Positions 25,563 through 35,076 of a stretch of 64,000 bases of DNA are shown one piece after another. The notes under the pieces are model-generated. The model worked only from the letters and a program-made list of their open reading frames with translations. It searched no databases and had not been told where the DNA came from. Made by a program: the position numbers and the translations under genes. This DNA comes from M1-B18 sp048264125 (GTDB lineage: Bacteria; Bacillota; Clostridia; Peptostreptococcales; Natronincolaceae), in the NCBI GenBank assembly GCA_048264125.1, contig JBLXDM010000008.1:192985-256984 (forward strand). Direction: 5' to 3'. Within the stretch, counting starts at the first letter, position 1. The number at the start of each line of letters is the position of its first letter.

Positions 25563-27893
25563 ATGACTAAGGCATTATTTATAGCTGAAAAGCCCAGTGT
25601 AGCATTGGAATTTGCGAAGGCACTGGATATTAAGGGCAATAAAAGGGATGGTTACATAGAAGCTGAAGGAGCCATAGTAACCTGGTGTATAGGACATCTG
25701 GTCACTATGAGCTATCCTGAGAAATATGATCCGAAATATAAAAAATGGAGGCTGGAGGATCTCCCATTTTTGCCAGAGCGGTATCAATACGAGGTTATAT
25801 CCAATGTAAAAAAACAGTTTGATATCATTAGGGGACATATGAAAAGGGAGGACATAACTACAATCTATGTATGCACCGACTCTGGAAGAGAGGGAGAGTA
25901 CATTTACCGTCTTGTGGATGAGATGGTGGGGGTTGAAAATAAAGAAAAAAAGAGGGTATGGATTGACTCCCAAACAATGGAGGAGATTAAAAAGGGCGTA
26001 AAAAATGCAAAGCCCCTTTCTGATTATGATAATTTATCGGAGGCCGCGTACCTCAGGGCCAAGGAGGATTATTTAATGGGGATAAACTTTTCTCGTCTGC
26101 TGACCCTTAGCTATGGTGGTGCGCTAAGCAAGGAGCTGGGAAAGAAGTATGTTGTAATTGCTGTAGGTAGGGTAATGACCTGTGTATTGGGGATGGTGGT
26201 ACAGCGGGAGAGGGAAATACTTGATTTTGTAAAAACGCCCTTTTACAAGATAAATGCAAGCCTTCAGCTGGAGGAGTCTATGGGCTACGAGGGCGAATGG
26301 AAGGCTGTTGAAGGCTCTGCCTACTATATGTCTGAGCTTCTTTTTAAGGATGTGGGCTTTAAGGAAAGGGAAAGGGCAGAGGAGTTTATAGAGAAGCTGA
26401 AGGCTGACAATCAAGAGCCTGTGGCGGTTATAGAGGAGGCCAAAAGAAAAAAGGAGACCAAAAACCCACCCTTACTATACAATCTTGCAGAGCTGCAGAA
26501 TGAGCTTTCTAAGCGGCTGAAGATAAGCCCCGACGAAACCTTAAAGCTGGTGCAGAATCTTTATGAGAAAAAGCTTGTAACCTATCCCAGAACCGATGCC
26601 AGGGTATTATCAACAGCTGTGGCAAAGGAAATTGATAAAAATATTAGGGGGCTTATGTCAATTAAGAATAATTGTCGACTGGAGGATAAGGATGCCGATA
26701 TAGTGGATTACGTAAAAGCTGTTCATAATGAAGGCTTATATAAGGGTCTAGAGAAGACAAAGTATGTGAATGACAAGGCTATAACGGACCATTATGCTAT
26801 CATTCCCACCGGTGAGGGGCTGGAGACCTTTAACCGGTTACCTGAAAAGGAGCGGCAAACCTATATATTTATTTTAAGACGTTTTCTTGCCATATTTTTT
26901 CCTCCTGCTCTATACAGTCAGCTGTCTATTACTACGAAAATTAAGGAGGAGAGCTTCTTTACCACCTCAAAGGTTTGTATTCAAGAGGGCTACCTGAAGG
27001 TACTGGGGGAGGAAAAAAAGGAGGATTCGCTAAAGACCGACAAGGAGGATATTCTTAAGAAGCTGAAGAAGGGTCAGAGGGTTAAGCTTTCTGAGCTTAG
27101 TATAAAGGAATCTGAGACCACGCCCCCAAAACGATATAATTCGGGTGCGATCATACTGGCTATGGAAAATGCCGGTAAGCTGATAGAGGACGAGGAGCTG
27201 AGGGAGCAGATTAAAGGCAGCGGAATAGGCACCAGTGCCACCAGAGCCGAGATACTGAATAAGCTTCAAAAAATAGATTATATTGCATTAAATAAGAAGA
27301 CTCAAATACTGACGCCCACCACCTTGGGCGAAAGGATATATGACGTGGTATTTAAATCCATACCCTCTTTGCTGAAGCCGGAGCTTACTGCCAGCTGGGA
27401 AAAGGGCCTCAGCTTGATCGCAAGTGGTGAATTGGGCTCAAAGGAATACATGGTTAAGCTTGAGAATTACATATCTAAAAACACCCAAAGGGTATTGCTG
27501 ATGGGTGGGCCTCAAGGGGGCTACAGACCCAGAATAAGGCAGGCAAAGGATAACGGAGACAATCAAGGTGCAGCCTCTTCATCAGGAAATAGGAAAAGCA
27601 ACGCCTCCTTAGGAAAATGCATATCCTGCAATGACGGAGACATACTTGAAAACAGCAAAGCATACTTTTGTAGTAACTGGAGAAAAAAGTGCCGGTTTAC
27701 CACATGGAAAAACAGCCTGGAGCTTTATGGACATGCAGTGACAAGGGATATGATCCAGGTGTTGCTGGAGCAGAAAAAAATAGAGGTTGTAAATATTGTA
27801 TTGCCTCAAACTAAGGAAAAATGTGTGGCGGAGCTACGTTTTAAGGAGGATAACAGCGGTGCCCTGGAGCTGAGAAATGTTACCAGAATTTAA
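25563..27893 (+). CDS. topB: DNA topoisomerase III (type IA)
   Basis: 776 aa from the ATG at 25563. Toprim domain: AEKPSVALEF (9-18) and CTDSGREGEYIYR (104-116). The catalytic tyrosine is Y341 in KLVTYPRTD, and GSGIGTSATRAEI is the distal type IA motif. A C-terminal four-cysteine ribbon (CISCNDGD...FCSNWRKKC, about 678-702) is present. TopB decatenates DNA and resolves recombination intermediates. It is single in its unit. The conserved intergenic element lies about 100 nt upstream and would be in its leader if transcription starts before it. Confidence 0.93.
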   Translation: MTKALFIAEKPSVALEFAKALDIKGNKRDGYIEAEGAIVTWCIGHLVTMSYPEKYDPKYKKWRLEDLPFLPERYQYEVISNVKKQFDIIRGHMKREDITTIYVCTDSGREGEYIYRLVDEMVGVENKEKKRVWIDSQTMEEIKKGVKNAKPLSDYDNLSEAAYLRAKEDYLMGINFSRLLTLSYGGALSKELGKKYVVIAVGRVMTCVLGMVVQREREILDFVKTPFYKINASLQLEESMGYEGEWKAVEGSAYYMSELLFKDVGFKERERAEEFIEKLKADNQEPVAVIEEAKRKKETKNPPLLYNLAELQNELSKRLKISPDETLKLVQNLYEKKLVTYPRTDARVLSTAVAKEIDKNIRGLMSIKNNCRLEDKDADIVDYVKAVHNEGLYKGLEKTKYVNDKAITDHYAIIPTGEGLETFNRLPEKERQTYIFILRRFLAIFFPPALYSQLSITTKIKEESFFTTSKVCIQEGYLKVLGEEKKEDSLKTDKEDILKKLKKGQRVKLSELSIKESETTPPKRYNSGAIILAMENAGKLIEDEELREQIKGSGIGTSATRAEILNKLQKIDYIALNKKTQILTPTTLGERIYDVVFKSIPSLLKPELTASWEKGLSLIASGELGSKEYMVKLENYISKNTQRVLLMGGPQGGYRPRIRQAKDNGDNQGAASSSGNRKSNASLGKCISCNDGDILENSKAYFCSNWRKKCRFTTWKNSLELYGHAVTRDMIQVLLEQKKIEVVNIVLPQTKEKCVAELRFKEDNSGALELRNVTRI

Positions 27894-27961
27894 GGTTTCT
27901 GGGGCGGATAAGTGGGTATAATATAACAGCCATTAATTTTGATTTGAGGAGAGGGATGTTT

Positions 27962-28219
27962 ATGAGTAAGGTGGTTTTATACACAAAGGGATATTGTCCA
28001 TACTGTAGGCGGGCTTTGGCTTTGCTAGAAAGCAAGGGCGTGGAGTTTACCAATATAGATGTGACAAATGATGTTAAAACCTTTTCAGCAATTTCTGCAA
28101 GAACAGGCTGGGACTCTGTTCCACAAATATTTATAAATGATGAATTTGTTGGCGGCTGTGATGACATCCATGCGCTGGATAGAAAAGGCGAGCTAGATAA
28201 GCTGCTGGGGCTGAAATAG
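27962..28219 (+). CDS. Glutaredoxin (Grx3 class)
   Basis: 85 aa from the ATG at 27962, with AGAGGG six bases upstream. Thioredoxin fold with the dithiol site CPYC (C12, C15), the cis-proline segment SVPQIFINDEFVGGCDD (TVP-like) and GG motif. Reduces disulfides or glutathione-type mixed disulfides in the cytosol; in clostridia the physiological thiol is often not glutathione. It follows topB by 68 nt but has its own terminator. Confidence 0.92.
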   Translation: MSKVVLYTKGYCPYCRRALALLESKGVEFTNIDVTNDVKTFSAISARTGWDSVPQIFINDEFVGGCDDIHALDRKGELDKLLGLK

Positions 28220-28229
28220 TAGCAAACTT

Positions 28230-28258
28230 AAAACCAAGGGTCTATCCCTTGGTTTTAT
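28230..28258 (+). terminator. Terminator after the glutaredoxin gene
   Basis: AAACCAAGGG pairs with CCCTTGGTTT over TCTAT, followed by T-rich sequence. Confidence 0.8.
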
Positions 28259-28381
28259 TGCAATAAAAGCATTCAGATATTACTAAAGCTACAACAGATG
28301 AATTAGGAGGATTTTCATATAATTTGTAGAATTCAACTAATTCGTTGATAAACTAATGAATACAGGGAAGGAAGAATAAGC

Positions 28382-29449
28382 ATGCTTACTCACTATCAAA
28401 AATATATCCCCCTTTTGGTCAGGCTTGCTGTACTGACGGGGGTTTTCCTTGTAATTAAATATTTTGGAATCGCTATATTTCTGGCTATGCTGCCCTTTTT
28501 ATTTGGATGGAGCATTGCTCTAATGCTGGAGCCCTTAATAAAGCTATTAAAATCAAAGCTCAGGATGCCTCATGGTCCTTCGGTCCTTCTAAGCGTATTA
28601 CTATTTGTATCGTTTGTTACGACAATAGCAATAACAGTAGGCAGTGTCATATTTGTTCAGCTGATGAATTTTTATAATAAAATACCTGAATACTCAAATT
28701 TCTTGGTTGGAAACAGTCAATTTATTATTGAAAAGGTGCAGGATATTTATTTTCAGATACCGGAGGACATTTTATATACCATGAAGGAGGCCTTAAGTGG
28801 CCTGATCAATATAGCTAGCTCCTCAATAACGGTAGTTCTGGGGGCTGTATTGAATATTATTACCGTAGTTCCTGAGTTTTTTGTATTTATTATTGTTACC
28901 ATTATAGCAGCATATTTTATGGCTAGAGACAAGGAGCGGATTTTGGCCTTTATAAGGCTGCAGGTTCCGTCGGATTGGATTGAGAAGTATAAAATCATTA
29001 AGAATGACCTGAATTATGCGCTATTAGGTTATGTTAAAGCGCAGCTTATATTGATGATATTTACATTTTTTGTGAGCTTAATAGGTCTAACCATAGTAGG
29101 GCTGGATTTTGCATTTTTGATAGCCTTAACCTCCAGCGTATTGGATGCTTTGCCGATATTGGGTACAGGTACAGTTTATGTCCCTATGATTATATGGAAC
29201 ATAGCTCAGGGAAATCTATTGACGGCACTATACGTAGGAATTGTTTATGGTGTTGTTATAACCGTAAGACAGCTAATGGAGCCAAAGGTGCTGTCCACAC
29301 AAATAGGAGTACATCCTTTAGCCACTCTGATTTCAATATATGTCGGCTTTAGATTATTTGGCTTTATTGGCCTTATAATGGGGCCGATATTACTGATAAT
29401 GGTGCCGTCTCTGCAGAAAATTGATGTATTGCCTAGCTGGAGGGAGTAA
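28382..29449 (+). CDS. ytvI: Sporulation integral membrane protein YtvI (AI-2E transporter family)
   Basis: 355 aa, the YtvI length. About seven to eight hydrophobic segments with the family's long central amphipathic region (FYNKIPEYSNFLVGNSQFI) and C-terminal LPILGTGTVYVPMIIW, GVVITVRQLMEPKVLSTQIGVHPLATLISIYVGF blocks. In Bacillus it is a sporulation-induced membrane protein of unknown transport activity. A CATATAAT stretch at about 28316 resembles a sigma-E -10, but I cannot support a -35. Its presence argues for a spore former. Confidence 0.85.
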   Translation: MLTHYQKYIPLLVRLAVLTGVFLVIKYFGIAIFLAMLPFLFGWSIALMLEPLIKLLKSKLRMPHGPSVLLSVLLFVSFVTTIAITVGSVIFVQLMNFYNKIPEYSNFLVGNSQFIIEKVQDIYFQIPEDILYTMKEALSGLINIASSSITVVLGAVLNIITVVPEFFVFIIVTIIAAYFMARDKERILAFIRLQVPSDWIEKYKIIKNDLNYALLGYVKAQLILMIFTFFVSLIGLTIVGLDFAFLIALTSSVLDALPILGTGTVYVPMIIWNIAQGNLLTALYVGIVYGVVITVRQLMEPKVLSTQIGVHPLATLISIYVGFRLFGFIGLIMGPILLIMVPSLQKIDVLPSWRE

Positions 29450-29455
29450 AGGCCG

Positions 29456-30280
29456 CTATAGCTCCTTAAAGGCCTGGATTTTTTCTGCATCAAGCTCAAG
29501 GGCCTTGTGGAAGCCCTGCCAGTTAATCCTTAGCTGATTATTCCTTTGATGCCTGTATATTTCCTGATAATCATGGATAAATACCAGATCATTTTTGCTG
29601 TAGTTATTTGCAATAAACACAAGCTCACCGGCATCTACATCAGTGCCTGTAATAGAAATCCTGATGGTAATGGCCTTGTCCTCAAATAAGCATTCCTTAA
29701 TATAGTTCAGCAGCTGGCGGTTCTCTGTCTTATGCAAATCAATATCCCAATATAATATATCCTCCAGATAGTGATATTCCTGGGAAAGCTGAAGGCTTCT
29801 ATTGCGAAGGCCGTTTTCATAGGTGAAAAGCTCTAGAATCCGATTGACATTAACTATTGCCCTGCCCTTATTTCCCACCCGTACTGACAGATAAAAACGG
29901 CCCTTGTGCCTTTTATAGCGAATATATAGCCTATTAGACATCAGAATATTCTGGGGTCTTTTAACTAAATAATATAGGAAGATCCCGGTGAAGACGGAGT
30001 TTATTAAAACCCCCGAAAAGCCCTGTAATACAGCCAAAAGCTTTCCAATGCCGTTTACGACCTTAAAATCTCCGTAGCCGATGGTAAGGTAGGTAATTCC
30101 GCTGAAGTATAAGGTATCCCGAAATGAGGCCTTGGCGATACTGGTTGTTAGCTCCTCTGCTATATGGCTGTTGACTATAGAATTATTAATGCTATATAAA
30201 AGTGCAAATGCGATGATATCAATAATTACAATCAGTATAAAAATTAAGAGCAGCAGGGTGATTCTTTTGATTTTATTCAT
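29456..30280 (-). CDS. Inward-rectifier-like (KirBac-type) potassium channel
   Basis: 274 aa. Two transmembrane helices (7-30 and 78-105) flank a pore loop with the K+ selectivity filter TIGYGD (66-71). The cytoplasmic part is beta-rich and follows the Kir pattern: RFYLSVRVGNKGR (Kir FRVGN-type strand) and RISITGTDVDAGELVFIANNYSKNDLVFIHDYQEIY, matching the Kir GxDxxTGxxV...SYxxxDIxWGxRFxxIY block. Typical KirBacs are near 300 aa. It is convergent with ytvI and nearly touches it (6 nt). Gating ligand unknown. Confidence 0.75.
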   Translation of the reverse strand: MNKIKRITLLLLIFILIVIIDIIAFALLYSINNSIVNSHIAEELTTSIAKASFRDTLYFSGITYLTIGYGDFKVVNGIGKLLAVLQGFSGVLINSVFTGIFLYYLVKRPQNILMSNRLYIRYKRHKGRFYLSVRVGNKGRAIVNVNRILELFTYENGLRNRSLQLSQEYHYLEDILYWDIDLHKTENRQLLNYIKECLFEDKAITIRISITGTDVDAGELVFIANNYSKNDLVFIHDYQEIYRHQRNNQLRINWQGFHKALELDAEKIQAFKEL

Positions 30281-30478
30281 TTAACCACTCCATTACCTTG
30301 GTTTAATCTATATAAGGTAATATGTTTCATATAACCAGTCTTCATACATGACATTAAAAATACAAGCAACAAAATGTAAGGTTTTTCCTTGAAAATTATT
30401 TATGGATAACTAAAAAGAATTAAGCAAATGATAATATTGAACTTCATAGAATCTTCAATTAGAGGGAGGAGTAAACCA

Positions 30479-30670
30479 ATGAGAGAAGGTATGATTCCCA
30501 CTATATTAGGCACAGGTGTTACAGCAACCGGTCTTGCTCTAAAGGGAATGAGCATGAAGCATAAAAGCCTTGATAACAATAGTGTTATGCCGATGGTAGC
30601 AGCAGGGATTATTGGATTTGGTTTGGCCCATATTGTATTGGGAGCAATAGATTTAGTTGAAGATAATTGA
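30479..30670 (+). CDS. Small two-helix membrane protein, function unknown
   Basis: 63 aa from the ATG at 30479, preceded by AGGGAGGAG seven bases upstream; an in-frame ATG at 30428 lacks a site. Two Gly/Ala-rich hydrophobic stretches (TILGTGVTATGLALKGMSM and PMVAAGIIGFGLAHIVLGAI) joined by a basic turn. Similar short ORFs occur in clostridia, but I know no function. Single-gene unit followed by a strong hairpin. Confidence 0.6.
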   Translation: MREGMIPTILGTGVTATGLALKGMSMKHKSLDNNSVMPMVAAGIIGFGLAHIVLGAIDLVEDN

Positions 30671-30678
30671 AGCTTCAT

Positions 30679-30714
30679 ATAAGAGCAAGGGTACTTTACC
30701 TTGCTCTTATAGTT
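30679..30714 (+). terminator. Hairpin after the small membrane protein gene
   Basis: ATAAGAGCAAGG pairs perfectly with CCTTGCTCTTAT. The following AGTTTG is a poor U-tract, so the hairpin could also work as an mRNA 3' stabiliser. Confidence 0.6.
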
Positions 30715-30860
30715 TGTAGTGAATAGTTCCACAAAAAAGGGTTATGATATAGTTATAGACACATTATCGGCGCTACTAAATATCAATAACGTATTGACAA
30801 ATATTGTAGGACGTGATAACGTAAACATGTGTTAGAAATTTTTTTTTAGGAGGAAGCAAT

Positions 30861-31061
30861 ATGAAAATTGGTACAGTTAAGTGGTTTAATGGAGAAAAGG
30901 GCTTTGGTTTTATTTCCGTAGAGGGCGAAGATGATGTATTTGTACATTTCTCAGCTATTCAAACTGATGGGTACAAGACATTAGAAGAAGGACAAAAAGT
31001 ACAATTCGAGGTTGTTCAAGGTCCAAGAGGATCTCAAGCTGCGAATGTGACTAAGTTATAA
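30861..31061 (+). CDS. Cold-shock protein (CspA family)
   Basis: 66 aa, one OB-fold cold-shock domain. RNP1 KGFGFI (16-21) and RNP2 VFVHF (29-33) are intact, with the usual start MKIGTVKWFNGEKG. Binds single-stranded RNA/DNA and melts mRNA structure. TAGGAGGAAG precedes the ATG. Upstream, TTGACA at about 30795 has only a poor -10 partner, and the leader is A/T-rich. Confidence 0.96.
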   Translation: MKIGTVKWFNGEKGFGFISVEGEDDVFVHFSAIQTDGYKTLEEGQKVQFEVVQGPRGSQAANVTKL

Positions 31062-31106
31062 TCATAGGTTTACATATATAGTTAACGAATGATTATAGAT
31101 ACTATA

Positions 31107-31132
31107 CCACCTTGTTTACAAGGTGGTTTTTC
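31107..31132 (+). terminator. Terminator after the cold-shock gene
   Basis: CCACCTTG pairs with CAAGGTGG over a TTTA loop, followed by five T. Confidence 0.88.
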
Positions 31133-31293
31133 TGTATAGAAAAATAATTATGTTTATCTTAACATAATAAGTAAAGATTTAAAGCTATCTTAATACAATA
31201 TATAGATAGTTTTTTTATTTTTTGCCTTTATTTACCTAGTCATAAGGGAGTAGATGTCGAAACAAACCTGAAATTTAAAGGGAGAGTGGTTTT

Positions 31294-32085
31294 ATGCGTG
31301 TATTTCTACTGACGATTTTCATTTGCCTTGCTTTGGTTTTTCCAACCTTTGGCGAGGGTCTGAATGAAGAAGCCTATCAGGAGGAACAGCAGGTAGAGAG
31401 CACGGAGGAGGAAGCGATTGAGGTTAATTACCAGATATCCTTTAAGGAGCTGGGCTTATACCAAGAGGAGTATATCGACGAGGAGCTTAATCTGAGAAAT
31501 GCGGTGTTGCGCTTTCAAAGCCAGAACAACCTAACTGCAAATGGAGAGCTGGATGAGGACACAAGGCTGGCCTTCAGCTATAGGGTTACATCGGAGGAGG
31601 CCATATATGACTATATACAGGAGGCGGCAACTGATAAGTATTGGATAGTCATAAATAAAAGCAAGAGGATTTTGACACTATACGAAGGAACAAACGTTGT
31701 TAAGAAATATCCTATAGCACAAGGGAAGCTTCCAGGCTATACCCCCGAGGGAAAATTCACGATAGTCAACAAGCTAGTAGATCCTGCATGGGGCGGGGCA
31801 GGGATATATAAGCCTGTAAAGGGAGGAGTTCCTGAAAACCCTCTGGGACCAAGGTGGATGGGTCTTTCCTTAAAGGGTGGAGGCAGCTATGGCATACATG
31901 GCAATAATAGTCCTTATTCAATAGGAACAGATGCTTCGCTGGGCTGCATAAGAATGATAAATTCTGATGTTAAGGAGCTTTTTGACATTGTAGGAAAGGA
32001 TACTATAGTATGGATAGGCACCAATGAAAGGCTTCAGGATTGGGGAGTCTATCAGGATAGCTATTTGTCAAAAATGGAGCTTTAG
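31294..32085 (+). CDS. L,D-transpeptidase with N-terminal peptidoglycan-binding-like domain
   Basis: 263 aa. Signal peptide (1-20) for export; residues about 45-95 resemble a PG_binding_1 repeat (LRNAVLRFQSQNNLTANGELDEDT); YkuD catalytic domain from about 105 with H192 (YGIHGNN) and the nucleophile C208 in SLGCIRM. It forms 3-3 peptidoglycan crosslinks or attaches proteins to the wall. GGGAGAGTGG precedes the ATG. Stand-alone gene; the 232 bp upstream are A/T-rich without a promoter I can defend. Confidence 0.92.
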   Translation: MRVFLLTIFICLALVFPTFGEGLNEEAYQEEQQVESTEEEAIEVNYQISFKELGLYQEEYIDEELNLRNAVLRFQSQNNLTANGELDEDTRLAFSYRVTSEEAIYDYIQEAATDKYWIVINKSKRILTLYEGTNVVKKYPIAQGKLPGYTPEGKFTIVNKLVDPAWGGAGIYKPVKGGVPENPLGPRWMGLSLKGGGSYGIHGNNSPYSIGTDASLGCIRMINSDVKELFDIVGKDTIVWIGTNERLQDWGVYQDSYLSKMEL

Positions 32086-32145
32086 GTTTATGTCTTAGGA
32101 AGCGACAGGACTATGGGTTTCATGTATGTTTAAAGGGGGATAAAA

Positions 32146-33099
32146 ATGAGGGGTCTAAAATTTGAAACCTTGCAAAAATTAGTATTTAGCTATTATGGAA
32201 AATGTAAGTACGAAAAGGCATTGGATATAGCAAGAATCGCAGCAGAGGGCTTTCCAGACGAGCTCTCCAGAACCAGCTACTGGAGGGCTTGTCTATATAG
32301 CTTGCTGGGTAGGCAGCAGGAGGCCATTGAGGTGCTAAGGTCTGCCCTAGCAAAGGGAATATGGTGGTCCCCGAGGGCTATGCAATTGGATGCGGATTTT
32401 GATGGTATAAAGGACACTAAAGCCTTTGAAGAGATATTAGAGGACTGTCGCTTCTATGAGGAAAGGGCAAGAAAAAACAGCATACCGGAGGTATTGGTAA
32501 TTACCCCAAATAAATACACCAGGGGACATATCTATCCTCTGCTCTTTTCCATCCATTGGCATAACGGAAATCCCCAGGAATTTTCCCGCCTATGGAGATA
32601 TAATTCCGCCTTCAGCAGCTTTATTTTAGCCTTTCCCCAATCCTCACAGGCGACAGGAGTTAATGAATATTGCTGGGATGATGAAGAAGCCTCCCACAGG
32701 GACATACAGGAGCTATACAATAGAGTGCTGAAGGGATATGCGGTGGATACAGGCTGCATAATTGCAGCCGGGGCCTCCCAGGGTGGAAAGCTGGCCTTGG
32801 ATATGGCATTGAAATATAATAATGATACCGTCAAGGGCTTTATTGTCTTTATCCCGACACTGAAGGAGTTTGAATCCTACATCCCCTATATTAAAGGGGC
32901 AGCAGCAAAAAATATAAGGGGCTGCATTATAACGGGAGATCAGGATTATTATTACTCAAATGTCCTGACCCTTAACAACTGCTTCAAGAGATTTGGGTTA
33001 TCCTGCAAGCTTATAACTCTGCCGGGGATGGGACATTTCTTTCCTGATGATTATGAAAAAAAGATAAAATTAGCTGTAGACTACATAATGAATAAATAA
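32146..33099 (+). CDS. Alpha/beta hydrolase with N-terminal TPR-like helices
   Basis: 317 aa. The N-terminal 100 residues are helical with a TPR look (YEKALDIARIAAEGFP, QQEAIEVLRSALAKG). The hydrolase domain has the nucleophile elbow AGASQGGKLAL (S211), an Asp candidate in CIITGDQDYYY and the His in LPGMGHFFPDD. Cytosolic serine esterase or peptidase of unknown substrate. It follows the L,D-transpeptidase by 60 nt in the same direction with AAGGGGG upstream, possibly co-transcribed. Confidence 0.8.
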   Translation: MRGLKFETLQKLVFSYYGKCKYEKALDIARIAAEGFPDELSRTSYWRACLYSLLGRQQEAIEVLRSALAKGIWWSPRAMQLDADFDGIKDTKAFEEILEDCRFYEERARKNSIPEVLVITPNKYTRGHIYPLLFSIHWHNGNPQEFSRLWRYNSAFSSFILAFPQSSQATGVNEYCWDDEEASHRDIQELYNRVLKGYAVDTGCIIAAGASQGGKLALDMALKYNNDTVKGFIVFIPTLKEFESYIPYIKGAAAKNIRGCIITGDQDYYYSNVLTLNNCFKRFGLSCKLITLPGMGHFFPDDYEKKIKLAVDYIMNK

Positions 33100-33204
33100 G
33101 CTATAGCAAGCCATATTCTCATGTTTATTTATATAAATTAATGGTAAAAATATTAATGGGCCCTTATAAAAGCAGTAGTATTTAATCAATTTTCAATTAT
33201 TATG

Positions 33205-33233
33205 TTTACTTAAAGGAATAAAAAGGATATAAT
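33205..33233 (+). promoter_or_regulatory. Sigma-A promoter of the DEAD-box helicase gene
   Basis: TTTACT (33205-33210), 17 bp, then TATAAT (33228-33233); start of transcription near 33240, about 30 nt before the ATG. Confidence 0.65.
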
Positions 33234-33268
33234 TAGTCAGTATGAAACTAAATTGCAGGAGAGATGAA

Positions 33269-34855
33269 ATGAAAATGAATGAATTTGAAAAACTGAATAT
33301 TAGCAATGAAATACTAAAGGTGATTGCAGAACTAGGCTATGAGGCACCAACACCAATACAAGCTCAAGCGATACCGAAGGTCCAGGAGGGGCATGACATC
33401 ATAGGTCAAGCACAAACAGGCACAGGAAAGACAGCTGCCTTTTCTATACCCCTTATTGATAGGATAACTCCTTCAGACAAATCGGTTCAAGTACTTATTC
33501 TAACACCTACTCGTGAGCTTGCAATGCAGGTAGCCGATGAAATATCCAAGCTTACTAAGTATTTACATGGAGTTAAGGCTGTGGCTATTTATGGTGGACA
33601 ACCTATAGAACGTCAAATCAAGGCCCTGAAGCAGGGAGTACAGATAGTGGTAGGGACACCGGGAAGGGTGTTAGACCATATTAAGAGAAAAACTCTAAAG
33701 CTGGGTAACGTTAAGGGTGCGGTTTTAGATGAGGCGGATCAAATGCTGGACATGGGCTTTATAGAGGATATAGAGGCCATATTGAGTGAAATGCCCGAAG
33801 AAAAGCAAACATTGATGTTTTCAGCCACTATCCCTAAGGAAATAGAACAGCTTGCAAAAAAATATATGAAGAAGCCTGTAAAGGTAAAGGTGGTTCATAA
33901 GGAGCTGACGGTTCCACAAATAGCACAGTACTATTTTGAAATTAAGCCCCATGAAAAGGTTGAATCCCTATGCAGAATACTGGATATGGAGAAGGCAGAA
34001 TTAGGCATGATTTTCTGTAACACCAAAAAGGGCGTAGATGATCTTGTGGAAAAGCTTCAGAGCAGAGGCTATTCTGTTGAGGGTATTCATGGCGACATGA
34101 GACAGGTACAAAGAGAGAGGGTTATGAAGAAGTTCCGTGACGGCACTACGGACATGCTTATAGCTACAGATGTGGCTGCCCGAGGTATAGATGTAGAAAA
34201 TGTGGCTTTGGTTGTAAACTATGATCTTCCAGACAACTTTGAATACTATGTGCATAGAATTGGTAGAACAGGCCGTGCAGGAAAGCTTGGACTTGCCTAT
34301 ACCTTAGTTGTTCCTAGACAATTAAGAACACTAAAGGCCCTTGAAGGCTATGCCAAAACTAAGATTATGCGAAAGAATGTTCCAACCATCAATGATATCG
34401 TTGAAAAGCAAAGAGAGTTTATTTCTAAGAATATTGTTGCTACTATTGAAAAGGGTGGTCTGCTGGAGCATATAAGCTTTATAGAAAATCTTGCTGAAGA
34501 ATATAGCTCCGTTGAAATTGGTGCAGCACTGTTGTCCATGCTAATAAAGCAGGATGAAATGAGGACATTGGAGTCAGCAGAGGCGTATTCCCCAGCAAAT
34601 GCAACTGAGGATGGTATGGTTAGAATGTACCTTAATATTGGAAAAAACCACGGAGCCAGCGCAGGAAATATTCTTGCAGCCATCACTTCAGATTCCGGCA
34701 TCAGCGGTGATGTTGTCGGGGTAATAGATATGTACGATAAATTTACCTTTGTTGAGCTGCCTCAAAAATATGAGGATAGAGTTCTAAGGTCAATGGGTAA
34801 AAATCGTATAAAGGGCAGAAAGATAAATATTGAGCGTGCAAACTCAAAAAAATAA
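33269..34855 (+). CDS. deaD: DEAD-box ATP-dependent RNA helicase (DeaD/CshA/DbpA type)
   Basis: 528 aa from the ATG at 33269 (AGGAG six bases upstream). Q motif YEAPTPIQAQAIP, Walker A AQTGTGKTAA, PTRELAMQ, GTPGRVLDH, DEAD in VLDEADQMLD, SAT, and HRIGRTGRAG are all intact. The last 75 residues (VRMYLNIGKNHGASAGNILAAI onward) form a DbpA-type RNA-binding domain, which in relatives directs the enzyme to rRNA. Likely roles are ribosome assembly and mRNA turnover, often cold-induced. Confidence 0.95.
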   Translation: MKMNEFEKLNISNEILKVIAELGYEAPTPIQAQAIPKVQEGHDIIGQAQTGTGKTAAFSIPLIDRITPSDKSVQVLILTPTRELAMQVADEISKLTKYLHGVKAVAIYGGQPIERQIKALKQGVQIVVGTPGRVLDHIKRKTLKLGNVKGAVLDEADQMLDMGFIEDIEAILSEMPEEKQTLMFSATIPKEIEQLAKKYMKKPVKVKVVHKELTVPQIAQYYFEIKPHEKVESLCRILDMEKAELGMIFCNTKKGVDDLVEKLQSRGYSVEGIHGDMRQVQRERVMKKFRDGTTDMLIATDVAARGIDVENVALVVNYDLPDNFEYYVHRIGRTGRAGKLGLAYTLVVPRQLRTLKALEGYAKTKIMRKNVPTINDIVEKQREFISKNIVATIEKGGLLEHISFIENLAEEYSSVEIGAALLSMLIKQDEMRTLESAEAYSPANATEDGMVRMYLNIGKNHGASAGNILAAITSDSGISGDVVGVIDMYDKFTFVELPQKYEDRVLRSMGKNRIKGRKINIERANSKK

Positions 34856-34879
34856 TAGGATAAATAATTCTATTAACTC

Positions 34880-34914
34880 AAAGAGGTCTCTTTAATTAGA
34901 TGCCTCTTTTTATA
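34880..34914 (+). terminator. Terminator after the helicase gene
   Basis: AAAGAGG pairs with CCTCTTT around a long loop, with TTTTTAT at the 3' side. Confidence 0.6.
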
Positions 34915-34918
34915 TTCA

Positions 34919-34993
34919 AACACAGGGGGACGGTTCTTCTGTGTCGTCTGCGGAGTAATTAAAACTAACACAGGAGAACCGTCCCCCTGTGTT
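34919..34993. repeat. REP-like repeat family 1, inverted pair
   Basis: Unit 34919-34944 (core GGGGGACGGTTCTTCTGTGT) and its inverse 34967-34993 differ at one position over about 26 bp. Each unit can fold by its ACACAG/CTGTGT ends. The pair resembles REP/BIME elements, which are mobilised in trans by RAYT transposases. Further units lie at 37470-37544 and 38908-38934. Confidence 0.75.
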
Positions 34994-35076
34994 CTTTCTT
35001 TGTATAAGTTTCGGCTTCTATGGTGTGATTTCAAGGCATATAATGAAATGAATACTCTTTTAAGGAGGGAAGGGCC

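Noticed and set aside
28300..28325. Sigma-E promoter of ytvI
   Set aside because: CATATAAT resembles a -10, but no matching -35 at the right distance.
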